15,028 nt of DNA, from assembly GCA_023260935.1 (NCBI GenBank), contig JALQTL010000365.1, positions 1-15,028 on the forward strand, written 5' to 3'. This document shows positions 1-6,440 of the stretch, in pieces. The translations under genes were made by a program, and so were the position numbers. A model generated the notes under the pieces. That model had not been told where the DNA came from. It saw only the letters and a program-made list of their open reading frames with translations, and made no database searches. Each line of letters opens with the position of its first letter. Positions within the stretch are counted from its first letter, which is position 1. This DNA comes from Paracoccaceae bacterium (GTDB lineage Bacteria > Pseudomonadota > Alphaproteobacteria > Rhodobacterales > Rhodobacteraceae).

Positions 1-260
1 AGGCCGGTCACTGCGTTTGTGGCGCCGGGGCCCGAGGTGACCAGCACAACACCGGGCTTGCCGGTCGAGCGGGCATAGCCTTCGGCGGCGTGCACGGCGC
101 CCTGTTTGTGGCGGACGAGGACGTGGCGGATGTCGTTCTGCTGGAAGATCTCGTCGTAGATCGGAAGCACCGCGCCGCCGGGATAGCCGAAGACAACCTC
201 GACCCCCTGATCCTTCAGCGCCTGCACCACCATCTTCGCGCCCGTCATCTGACGTGTCAT
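1..260 (-). CDS. ilvB: Acetolactate synthase large subunit, N-terminal part (gene cut by window start)
   Basis: Acetolactate synthase condenses pyruvate with pyruvate or 2-ketobutyrate in the first common step of valine, leucine and isoleucine synthesis. It is a cytoplasmic enzyme using thiamine diphosphate. The visible 86 residues are the start of the TPP-binding pyrimidine domain: FGYPGGAVLPIYDEI at about 24-38, HAAEGYARSTGKPG at 57-70 and VTSGPGATNAVTGL at the window edge. The start is ATG at 260-258, preceded by GGAGAG about 5 bases upstream; a second in-frame ATG four codons later lacks that support. One residue is odd: codon 52 is AAA (Lys) in RHKQGA, where the family normally has RHEQGA with the catalytic Glu. 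Expression is probably set by the attenuator directly upstream. The family call is certain; activity of this copy is less so. Confidence 0.96.
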   Translation of the reverse strand, partial: MTRQMTGAKMVVQALKDQGVEVVFGYPGGAVLPIYDEIFQQNDIRHVLVRHKQGAVHAAEGYARSTGKPGVVLVTSGPGATNAVTG

Positions 261-294
261 GTCTCTCTCCGCTTCGACCGCCGTTTCGCGTAAC

Positions 295-324
295 AAAAAG
301 CCCCCGGGTGGGTTTCCCGAGGGC
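295..324 (-). terminator. Intrinsic terminator of the ilvB attenuator
   Basis: Read on the minus strand, GCCCTCGGG (324-316) pairs with CCCGGGGGC (308-300) over 9 positions including one G-U, around a 7-base loop, and is followed at once by TTTTT (299-295). It lies between the leader peptide and the ilvB start. Its 5' arm shares three bases (322-324) with the antiterminator, so the two structures cannot coexist. Confidence 0.9.
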
Positions 325-365
325 GCATGGTTCCAAACCTGGATGTCGTCACCGACCCATGCGCC
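322..365 (-). promoter_or_regulatory. Antiterminator hairpin of the ilvB leader
   Basis: GGCGCATGG (365-357), inside the last codons of the leader peptide, is perfectly complementary over 9 bases to CCATGCGCC (330-322), whose end is the start of the terminator's 5' arm. A ribosome stalled at leader codons 4-7 would leave 365-357 free to pair and block the terminator. A ribosome reaching the stop codon at 351-349 would cover it and let the terminator form. I found no obvious protector strand for the untranslated state. The mechanism is inferred from the known class of amino-acid attenuators. Confidence 0.8.
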
Positions 366-396
366 TGATCCCTACAAGTACGAGAATGTGCAGCAT
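349..396 (-). CDS. ilv leader peptide (attenuator), MLHILVLVGIRRMGR
   Basis: A 15-codon open frame starts with ATG at 396-394 and ends with TGA at 351-349. Codons 2-10 contain seven branched-chain residues (Leu, Ile, Leu, Val, Leu, Val, Ile), exactly the amino acids made by the pathway that ilvB starts. Both valines use GTA, a codon little used in this GC-rich window, which would make stalling sensitive to charged tRNA-Val. AGAGGGAG lies about 5 bases before the start. A well-placed promoter is 28 bases upstream, and the antiterminator/terminator pair follows. The peptide itself probably has no function beyond being translated. It is too short for ordinary gene callers. Confidence 0.88.
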   Translation of the reverse strand: MLHILVLVGIRRMGR

Positions 397-423
397 TGCC
401 GCTCCCTCTGACCTACGCGGGGC

Positions 424-452
424 AAATTATGGCGCGGCCCGGGGGGCGTCAA
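424..452 (-). promoter_or_regulatory. Sigma-70-type promoter of the ilv leader/ilvB
   Basis: On the minus strand TTGACG (452-447) is separated by exactly 17 bases from TAATTT (429-424). Both are close to the -35 (TTGACA) and -10 (TATAAT) consensus. Transcription would start near 417, giving a leader RNA of roughly 157 bases before the ilvB ATG, with the leader peptide starting about 20 bases in. Confidence 0.8.
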
Positions 453-618
453 CCGTAAAAGCGCAAAGAAAGTGTCGCAGGCGCTGGCAAAATTTGAAGT
501 TTTCTTTCGCTTCACAGCGCTTGCGGGACATTTTCATAAAGAAACCTTGCCCAAGCTGCGGTATGGCAGGCGGCGGGCGACTCAGCGCGCCACCCGCCGC
601 AGGGCCGTGGGCGCCGGA
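453..618. other. Intergenic region upstream of the ilv promoter, with inverted repeats
   Basis: No gene is visible here. Two dyads can be seen. CGCAGGCGCTG (476-486) and CAGCGCTTGCG (515-525) are inverted with one mismatch over 11 bases and a 28-base AT-rich spacer. GCGGCGGG (570-577) and CCCGCCGC (593-600) are a perfect 8-base pair with a 15-base spacer, close after the antiporter stop. The second could be a transcription barrier for the antiporter gene but lacks a T-run. The first could be an operator upstream of the ilv promoter or part of an antiporter 3' structure. Confidence 0.4.
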
Positions 619-1533
619 TCAGGCCAACATCAGCGCCACATAGATCGCATAGGCGGCCAGAAGGCCAAAGCCCGCAAGGCGCGGAATGCCCTTCAGGATC
701 ACAGCCACAAGGGCAAGCCCGATGGCCGTGCCGGCCACCCACAGCATGTCGACCGAGGCAAAGCGCGGATCGGCGGGGATGGGGGTGATCAGGGCGGTGA
801 TGCCAAGGATCGAGAAGATGTTGAAGATGTTGGACCCGATGACGTTGCCCACGGCAATCTCGGTCTGCTTGCGAAAGGCGGCCACCACACTGGTGGCCAG
901 TTCCGGCAGGCTGGTGCCGACGGCCACGATGGTCAGACCGATCACCGCTTCGGAAATGCCGAAGGTGCGGGCGATATCGGTGGCGCTGTCAACCAGAAGC
1001 CGCGCCCCGATGACCAGAACCACCAGCCCGCCCAACGTTTGCAGGATGGAAACCGGCATCCCCGCCGGGGGCAGGGCCATCTCGTCCGGCTCTTCCTTGC
1101 CATAGACGAAGGCCACGGTCATGAAGATGGCAAGGCCCGCCACCAGAAGCGCGCCTTCGGTGCGGGTGATGACCCCGTCCAGCAGCATCCCCCACAGCGC
1201 GGCCGTCGCCAGCAACATGAACCCAAGGTCACGCCAGACCTTGCGCAGCGGGATCATCAAGGCGGCGATGGCGGCGGTGGTGCCAAGGATCAGCAGGATG
1301 TTGGCTATGTTCGATCCCAGCACATTGCCGATGGCAATCGCGGGTTGTCCTTCCAGGGCGGCCTGGATCGAAACCAGCAGTTCGGGGGCGGATGTGCCGA
1401 AGCCGACGATGGTCAGCCCGATCACCATGGGCGACAGGTTGAAGTGGCGCGCGATGTTCGACGCCCCCCGCACCAGATACTCGCCGCCGAAGAACAGCAT
1501 CACCAGGCCAAGGGTGAAAAGTAGATAGGTCAA
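619..1533 (-). CDS. Calcium/sodium antiporter, CaCA family (YrbG-like)
   Basis: An inner-membrane cation/Ca2+ exchanger. The 304-residue protein is highly hydrophobic, with about ten predicted helices and the two inverted alpha-repeats of the family. Alpha-1 has GTSAPE at 46-51 and GNVLGSN at 69-75; alpha-2 has GTSLPE at 206-211 and GNVIGSN at 229-235. The ion-binding acids are therefore E51 and E211. A short charged loop (KEEPDE, about 146-151) separates the halves. The chosen start is TTG at 1533-1531, preceded by AGGGAG six bases upstream. The in-frame ATG at 1590 would add a Pro-rich, non-membrane extension. It lies between the ilv leader and phoX and is divergent from phoX. The sequence alone does not tell the ion (Ca2+/Na+ versus other cations). 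Confidence 0.9.
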   Translation of the reverse strand: MTYLLFTLGLVMLFFGGEYLVRGASNIARHFNLSPMVIGLTIVGFGTSAPELLVSIQAALEGQPAIAIGNVLGSNIANILLILGTTAAIAALMIPLRKVWRDLGFMLLATAALWGMLLDGVITRTEGALLVAGLAIFMTVAFVYGKEEPDEMALPPAGMPVSILQTLGGLVVLVIGARLLVDSATDIARTFGISEAVIGLTIVAVGTSLPELATSVVAAFRKQTEIAVGNVIGSNIFNIFSILGITALITPIPADPRFASVDMLWVAGTAIGLALVAVILKGIPRLAGFGLLAAYAIYVALMLA

Positions 1534-1605
1534 GACAGGCTCCCTGTTCCGCGTTCCCCATGCAGGTTGGGGCGGCGGGCAAGAATGCAAGGGGCGCGGT
1601 CACAT

Positions 1606-1636
1606 TTTCGGGAAACCGGCGGGTAAATTCCCGAAA
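1606..1636. promoter_or_regulatory. Inverted repeat between antiporter and phoX, candidate operator
   Basis: TTTCGGGAA (1606-1614) and TTCCCGAAA (1628-1636) are perfect 9-base inverted arms around a 13-base spacer, placed in the divergent intergenic region. There is no T-run on either side, so a terminator is unlikely. A binding site for a dimeric regulator is the simplest reading; the regulator is unknown. Confidence 0.45.
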
Positions 1637-1643
1637 GCTGCGT

Positions 1644-1661
1644 CTGTCATGCATCTTTTGC
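1644..1661 (+). promoter_or_regulatory. Possible half PHO box upstream of phoX
   Basis: CTGTCAT (1644-1650) matches the first 7-base half of the PhoB recognition site exactly. The second half, four bases later (CTTTTGC), matches poorly at three of seven positions. PhoX genes are commonly in the phosphate-starvation regulon, which is why the site is worth recording, but a single 7-mer can occur by chance. Confidence 0.2.
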
Positions 1662-1753
1662 GGGGGCGACATCGGGCTTTGATCTTCGCGGGTTATCCAC
1701 GGGTTTCGCGCCGGCCCGCCGGCCAGACCGATCAGCCAGTACAGGGGAGAACC

Positions 1754-3703
1754 ATGAAGGATACAGATCTGAGCCGGATGTCCTTTGATGAATTCGACGA
1801 AGCCCGCGATCCGCGGCCCGATGTGCAGGATTTCGACCGCGTGGTCGAGGCCGCGCTATCGCGCCGGGGGTTCCTGCGCGGTGTGCTGGCCTTCGGGTCG
1901 GCGGCAACGGCGATGGGGCTGGGCACGCTGATGGGCAGCACCTCGGCCAAGGCGCAGGCGGCCGCGCGCTTTGCCTTTACGCCGGTGCCGATTGCCACCG
2001 ATCTGGATGTGCATGTGCCCGAAGGCTATTCTTGGCAGGTGTTGGCGAAATGGGGCCAGCCGCTGTTTTCCGGCGTGACCGATTTTGACGCCAGCACCGG
2101 CACCACCGCCGAGGCGCAGGCACGCGCCTTTGGGGAAAACACCGACGGGATGGAGATGTTCAACATCGGTGGCCGTCAGGTGATCTGCGTCAACCACGAA
2201 TATGCCAATGTCGATGTCAACCTGCCGGGGCGCAAGGATGGCCTGCCGCAATCGGCTGACGATGTGCTGCTGTTGCAGCGCACGCAGGGGGTTTCGGTGA
2301 TGGAAGTGGCCGAAGGCGCCGATGGCTGGCAGGTGGTGATCGACAGCCCGCTGAACCGCCGTATCGACCACACCACGCCGATGGCGCTGACCGGCCCCGC
2401 CGCCGGCCATGATCTTCTGAAAACCGCCGGGGATCCCGAAGGCCGCACCGTTCTGGGCACGCTGAACAACTGCGGGGCAGGGCGCACGCCCTGGGGCACC
2501 TATCTGACCTGTGAAGAAAATTTCAACGGCTACTTCGGTTTCGCCTCGGCCCTTCCGGCTGAAGGTGACAGCGACGAGGTGAAGAAAGCCAAGGTGGACG
2601 AGGCGAACAAGGCCCGAACCGATGCGATGAAACGCTATGGTATCGGCGGTGTGTCGCGCTATCGCTATGAACAGTTCGAGGCGCGCTTCGATCTGGGTCA
2701 GAGCCCGAACGAACCCAACCGCCATGGCTATATCGTGGAGATCGACCCCGCGCGCCCGGATGCCATGCCGGTGAAACATACCGCGCTTGGCCGCATCAAG
2801 CATGAAAACGCCGCCAGCGTGGTGGCGCGCGATGGCCGCGTGGTTGTCTACATGGGCGATGACGAGCGGGGCGAGTTCCTCTATCGCTGGGTGAGCCGTG
2901 ATGCCTTTGTGCCGGGGGGCGATACGTCGACGCTTCTGGTCGAGGGCACGCTTTCGGTGGCGCGTTTCAGCCCGGATGGCACCGGAGAATGGTTGGCCCT
3001 GACGCCCGAGGCAACCGGCATGACGGCGGCCGAGATCGCGATCTTTACCCGGATGGCCGCCTCCAGGCTGGGTGCCACCACGATGGACCGCCCGGAATGG
3101 GTGGCGGTGAACCCCGTCGCGGTCGAGGCCTATTGCGCACTGACGAACAACACGCGCCGCAAGGCGGGCGCCACCAATGCCGGGGGCGATCCGATGGAGG
3201 CCGTGCCGGACAGCCCCAACCCGCGCGAGGAAAACGGCTATGGCCAGATCGTGCGCTGGTATCCGGCCGATGATGACCACGCCGCTCCGGGCTTTGCCTG
3301 GAATCTGTTCGTGATGGCGGGCAACCCGGCCGTTCACAAGGAAGGCCCGATGGCGGGTTCGGCCAACATCACCGAAGGCAATATGTTCAACTCTCCCGAC
3401 GGGATGATGTTCGACCGCTTCGGCCTTTTGTGGATCCAGACCGATGGCGAAGACAACAACGATGGCGATTTCGCGGGTCAGGGCAACAACCAGATGCTTG
3501 TGGGCGATCCGGTCTCGGGGCGGATCGAACGCTTCCTGACCGGGCCGAAGGGCTGCGAGATCACCGGTTTTGCCACCTCGTCCGACGGGCGGACGATCTT
3601 TGTCGGCATCCAGCATCCGGGTGGAAGCTGGCCCGAGGCATCGGGCCTGCCGCGATCGGCGGTCATTGCCATCCGGCGCGACGATGGCGCGGTGATCGCC
3701 TGA
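1754..3703 (+). CDS. phoX: PhoX-family alkaline phosphatase (DUF839), Tat-exported
   Basis: PhoX enzymes are periplasmic or exported phosphomonoesterases that use Fe3+ and Ca2+ rather than Zn2+. The protein is 649 residues, a normal length. A twin-arginine signal SRRGFLRG sits at about 36-43, followed by a hydrophobic stretch and an AKAQA-type cleavage region near 65-69. It comes after an unusually long, acidic 35-residue pre-sequence. The motif NNCGAGRTPWGTYLTCEENF (238-257) is the family hallmark; C240 corresponds to the iron-binding Cys. The C-terminal part carries the GDD, DGLxW-like and GPxGCEITGF segments of the beta-propeller. The start ATG has GGGGAGA just upstream. It stands alone, ending in its own terminator. 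A half PHO box and a dyad lie upstream. Family is clear; preferred substrate is not shown by sequence. Confidence 0.93.
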   Translation: MKDTDLSRMSFDEFDEARDPRPDVQDFDRVVEAALSRRGFLRGVLAFGSAATAMGLGTLMGSTSAKAQAAARFAFTPVPIATDLDVHVPEGYSWQVLAKWGQPLFSGVTDFDASTGTTAEAQARAFGENTDGMEMFNIGGRQVICVNHEYANVDVNLPGRKDGLPQSADDVLLLQRTQGVSVMEVAEGADGWQVVIDSPLNRRIDHTTPMALTGPAAGHDLLKTAGDPEGRTVLGTLNNCGAGRTPWGTYLTCEENFNGYFGFASALPAEGDSDEVKKAKVDEANKARTDAMKRYGIGGVSRYRYEQFEARFDLGQSPNEPNRHGYIVEIDPARPDAMPVKHTALGRIKHENAASVVARDGRVVVYMGDDERGEFLYRWVSRDAFVPGGDTSTLLVEGTLSVARFSPDGTGEWLALTPEATGMTAAEIAIFTRMAASRLGATTMDRPEWVAVNPVAVEAYCALTNNTRRKAGATNAGGDPMEAVPDSPNPREENGYGQIVRWYPADDDHAAPGFAWNLFVMAGNPAVHKEGPMAGSANITEGNMFNSPDGMMFDRFGLLWIQTDGEDNNDGDFAGQGNNQMLVGDPVSGRIERFLTGPKGCEITGFATSSDGRTIFVGIQHPGGSWPEASGLPRSAVIAIRRDDGAVIA

Positions 3704-3731
3704 GCCGGTGGCGATGGGGCCGTAGCAAAAG

Positions 3732-3766
3732 GGGGCCGTCCGGCAGCGGGCGGCCCCGTTCTTTTT
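3732..3766 (+). terminator. Intrinsic terminator after phoX
   Basis: GGGGCCG (3732-3738) pairs with CGGCCCC (3751-3757), with further CC/GG pairing possible inside. It is followed by GTTCTTTTT, ending at 3766. It lies 29 bases after the phoX stop, so phoX and the next gene are probably separate units. Confidence 0.85.
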
Positions 3767-3826
3767 CGCCATTGCCCCCGCCGCGCGCCCTGCCCATTCT
3801 GCACCCATGGCGGTGGAGGGGCAGGG

Positions 3827-4276
3827 ATGACGGCAGAGACTTTGCGCTATGGCGCGATCATGGTGGCGGCGGGCATGGGCATTCCGCTGCTGGCGGCGCT
3901 GAACGCGCGTCTGGGTGGGTTGATCGGGGCGCCTGCGGCGGCGGCCGTGGTGCTGTTTGCGGTGGCCTTTCTGGGGGCGGTGGCGGTGATGCTGGCAACC
4001 GGCAGCACGGGAAAGCTTGCCCTTCTGCCCACGCAGCCCCGGCACCTGATGCTGGCAGGGCTTCTGGTGTGTTTCTATGTGCTGTCGGTCACCTGGGTCG
4101 CGCCGCGGTTCGGGCTTGGCAATGCGATCACCTGTGTTCTGCTGGGGCAGCTTGTTTCAGCGTCATTGATCGATCACTTCGGCCTGTTCGGCGCGATCCT
4201 GCGCCAGATGACTCCGCTGCGCATGGCAGGGCTGGCCTTCATGGCGGTCGGGGTCATTCTGACGCAGAAGGGCTGA
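3827..4276 (+). CDS. DMT-superfamily small membrane protein, YdcZ/DUF606 type
   Basis: A 149-residue protein with about five hydrophobic helices and the size and pattern of the DUF606/YdcZ family, which belongs to the drug/metabolite transporter superfamily: a GMGIPLLAALNARLG start, a helix at 40-56, then VTWVAPRFGLGNAITCVLLGQ and a final helix ending LTQKG. Members are half-size transporters that probably work as dimers; substrates are mostly unknown. The ATG at 3827 is preceded by GGAGGGGCAGGG. It follows phoX after a terminator and converges on the response-regulator gene, so it is probably monocistronic. I cannot assign a substrate. Confidence 0.85.
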   Translation: MTAETLRYGAIMVAAGMGIPLLAALNARLGGLIGAPAAAAVVLFAVAFLGAVAVMLATGSTGKLALLPTQPRHLMLAGLLVCFYVLSVTWVAPRFGLGNAITCVLLGQLVSASLIDHFGLFGAILRQMTPLRMAGLAFMAVGVILTQKG

Positions 4277-4430
4277 AGGATCGCACAAGGGCTTTGGCGT
4301 GGTCGGGTTCCGGCAGCCAGACCGCCTTGCGATGCCCGCCTGCAAGGGGACGGATCGGCCGATAGGTTCCAAAGGCCGAAAGGTCAGGCGGGTTACCCGC
4401 CGGCACGTCCGGTTCCCTGAAGCACGCCAT
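4254..4430 (-). other. Possible small ORF or gene remnant between convergent genes
   Basis: A 58-codon minus-strand frame overlaps the 3' end of the response regulator by 38 bases and the 3' end of the YdcZ-like gene by 23 bases. It encodes a protein-like stretch, FGTYRPIRPLAGGHRKAVWL, resembling the glycine loop and first strand of aminoglycoside-phosphotransferase-type kinases (pattern PLxGGHRNxVW). It stops soon after. No convincing ribosome site precedes the ATG, although AGGGAACC lies before an in-frame GTG a few codons later. It could be the surviving start of a lost kinase gene or a chance frame. Confidence 0.25.
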
Positions 4431-5040
4431 GTTCGATGGCATAGCGCGTCAGCCCCGCGGTCGAGGCGATGCCAAGCTTGCGCTTGATGTTCTTTCGATG
4501 GGTTTCAACCGTGCGCACCGAGATATCCAGCGCAATCGCAACCTCCTTGTTCGACTTGCCCTGCGCCAGTTCCAGCAGGATTGTCTGTTCGCGGCTGGTC
4601 AGCGGCTCGCGTCCAAGGCCGTCTGCCGGGCGCAGGCTTTCGCTGGCCCCGGTGCAAAGATAACGGTTGCCCGCCATCACGGTGTCGATGGCTTTCTTCA
4701 CCTCTTCGGTCGGCACGTCTTTCAGGACATAGCCCATGGCGCCATGCGACAGCGCGGTGGAAATGTATTCGGGGCTGTCGTGCATCGACAGGATCAGGAT
4801 GCGCGTATCTGGTCTGCGTTCCAAGATGATCTCGGTCGCGGTCAGCCCGTTCACCTGCGGCATGTTCAGATCCAGCAGGATCACATCGGGGTCAAGCGCC
4901 GCCACCTGTTCGATCGCCTCGCGCCCGTTTGACAGGGTGCCGACAACGGCGATGTCTTCATAGGTTTCCAGAATGGCGCGGATGCCTGCGGCAACCATCG
5001 GGTGATCGTCCACGATCAGGATGCGGGTGGGTTCCGTCAT
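4393..5040 (-). CDS. Two-component response regulator, NarL/FixJ family
   Basis: The 215-residue protein has a receiver domain (1-120) with acidic pocket D11/D12, phospho-acceptor D57 (ILLDLNM), S85 and K107 (YVLKDV), all intact. It is followed by a LuxR-type helix-turn-helix at about 147-191 (LTSREQTILLELAQGKSNKEV to VETHRKNIKRKL). Phosphorylation should drive dimerisation and DNA binding. It is translationally coupled to the upstream kinase: its ATG at 5040-5038 overlaps the kinase stop in an ATGA. The likely target is the divergent TRAP operon promoter at 6441-6693. A perfect hairpin, GGCGGG/CCCGCC (4387-4401), encloses the stop codon in its 3-base loop. Confidence 0.95.
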   Translation of the reverse strand: MTEPTRILIVDDHPMVAAGIRAILETYEDIAVVGTLSNGREAIEQVAALDPDVILLDLNMPQVNGLTATEIILERRPDTRILILSMHDSPEYISTALSHGAMGYVLKDVPTEEVKKAIDTVMAGNRYLCTGASESLRPADGLGREPLTSREQTILLELAQGKSNKEVAIALDISVRTVETHRKNIKRKLGIASTAGLTRYAIEHGVLQGTGRAGG

Positions 5041-6440
5041 GCCTTGGCCTCTGCAATTCCCGTGGGTGGCAGCATGTGCGAAAGCGGCACCTGTGCCTCG
5101 ATCACCGTTCCAGACCGGCTGGACAGGATCCGCAGGCTGCCGTCAAGCTGCTCGATCCGTTCTGCCATGTTGCGCAGGCCCAGACCTTCTGGCCGGTTGG
5201 CGGGCATGCCATGGCCGTTATCTTCGATGCGCACCACGGCGCCATCCTTGGTTCCGCGCACCAGCATCTTCACGCGGCTGGCGCCGGAGTGGCGTTCGAT
5301 ATTCGTCAGCGCCTCTTGCGCGATGCGGTACAGGGCGATCTTCGCTTCCTGATCCAGCCGGTTTCGGAAAGGGTTGGTGACATAGTCGACCGTTATCCCG
5401 GTGCGTCGTCCGAATTCCTCGGCCAAGGCCTGAAGGGCCGCGCCAAGGCCAAGGTCATCCAGCACGCCCGGGCGCAGATCGCGGCTGATGCGGCGCACTT
5501 CCTGAATGGCGCCGTTCAGGTTTTCGATCCCCTGGCCCAGGCTTTCCCCCGCCCGTTGATCGCCCGAGGTCAGGCGGCGCCGGGCCAGTTCCAGCGTGTA
5601 GCGTACCCCGACAAGGATCTGGCTGATGGAATCGTGCAATTCGCGGGCAACGCGGCCGCGTTCCTCTTCCTGAGTGTCAAAGATGCGCTGGGTCAGTTCC
5701 TTCAGCTTCTGGTCGGCCAGACGGCGTTCGCGGATATTGATCACCAGCCCCGAAAGGAACACCAACAGCACCGATGCCGCCGTGATCGCCCCGATATAAA
5801 GAAAGGCCCGCCGGACCCGGGCTTCGGTTTCCGCCCGCGCCGCCGCGACCGAGGCCAGCACATCATCGATGAAGACCCCGGTGCCCACGGCCCAGCGCCA
5901 GTCTTGCAGGCCGATGACATAGGTGATCATCCGCCCGTCGCGGCCCGAGGACGGTTTGGGCCAGACATAGGTATGAAAGCCCGATCCCTGCCGCGCCGTT
6001 TCGATCAGCTTGTCCACCACTGCGGTGCCTTCGGCATCCTTCAGGCCGGCCCAGTTCCGTTCGATCAGCCATGTCTGGCGGGGGCTGACGATGTTCTTGC
6101 CATCGTAATCGTAGACAAAGAAGAAACCGTCGCTGCCATAGGTCATCGCGGCAAGGATCTGGGCCACCTGCGTCTTGGCCTTTTCATCATCGGGCAGGGC
6201 ATTCCCGTAGATCGGCGAAAAGGCCGTGCGGGCGATGGAAAGGTAGTTCTTCAACTCCTCGCGCTTGGTGGCGATCAGCTTTGCCTCCAGCCCCGCGATT
6301 TCGCGCTGCGACATATCCCGCGCCTCGCGCGAGACGAAGAGCGACAGGATCGTCATCGCAAGGATCAGCGGAACGGTGGCCAGCAGAAAGATCTTCTGGC
6401 CATAGGACGGTCTTGGAAGAAGGGGGCCGGGCTTTTGCAT
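5037..6440 (-). CDS. Cache-domain sensor histidine kinase, HisKA_3 (NarX/DegS-like) type
   Basis: The 467-residue membrane kinase has TM1 at about 12-34, a periplasmic sensing domain at about 38-200 and TM2 at about 214-234. A short linker and a HisKA_3 dimerisation domain follow, with RVARELHDSISQ (phospho-acceptor H269). The ATPase domain has an N-box EALTNIERHSGA and G-boxes DNGHGM and GLGLRNM, so all catalytic parts are present. The sensing domain has DGFFFVYDYDGKNIVSP, the signature of sCache_2 domains, many of which bind small carboxylates. The start ATG 6440-6438 is chosen because GAGGG lies 8 bases upstream; an ATG at 6458 is also in frame but less well placed. It forms an operon with the response regulator and is divergent from the TRAP genes, its probable regulatory target. 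Confidence 0.93.
   Translation of the reverse strand: MQKPGPLLPRPSYGQKIFLLATVPLILAMTILSLFVSREARDMSQREIAGLEAKLIATKREELKNYLSIARTAFSPIYGNALPDDEKAKTQVAQILAAMTYGSDGFFFVYDYDGKNIVSPRQTWLIERNWAGLKDAEGTAVVDKLIETARQGSGFHTYVWPKPSSGRDGRMITYVIGLQDWRWAVGTGVFIDDVLASVAAARAETEARVRRAFLYIGAITAASVLLVFLSGLVINIRERRLADQKLKELTQRIFDTQEEERGRVARELHDSISQILVGVRYTLELARRRLTSGDQRAGESLGQGIENLNGAIQEVRRISRDLRPGVLDDLGLGAALQALAEEFGRRTGITVDYVTNPFRNRLDQEAKIALYRIAQEALTNIERHSGASRVKMLVRGTKDGAVVRIEDNGHGMPANRPEGLGLRNMAERIEQLDGSLRILSSRSGTVIEAQVPLSHMLPPTGIAEAKA

Noticed and set aside
570..600. GC hairpin after the antiporter gene as an intrinsic terminator
   Set aside because: The stem is perfect but has a 15-base loop and no T-run on the minus strand; kept only as an observation in the intergenic entry.
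472..1524. Plus-strand 350-codon frame opposite the antiporter
   Set aside because: The minus strand encodes both CaCA alpha-repeats; the plus frame is low-complexity Gly/His/Asp.
1693..1701. TTATCCACG, one base from a DnaA box
   Set aside because: Single isolated match with no cluster, AT-rich unwinding element or dnaA/parAB genes, so no origin is claimed.
1856..4045. Long minus-strand open frame (729 codons) across phoX
   Set aside because: It is antisense to a clearly recognised PhoX gene, is rich in His, Arg and Gly with no domain pattern, and reflects the GC-rich third positions of the real gene.
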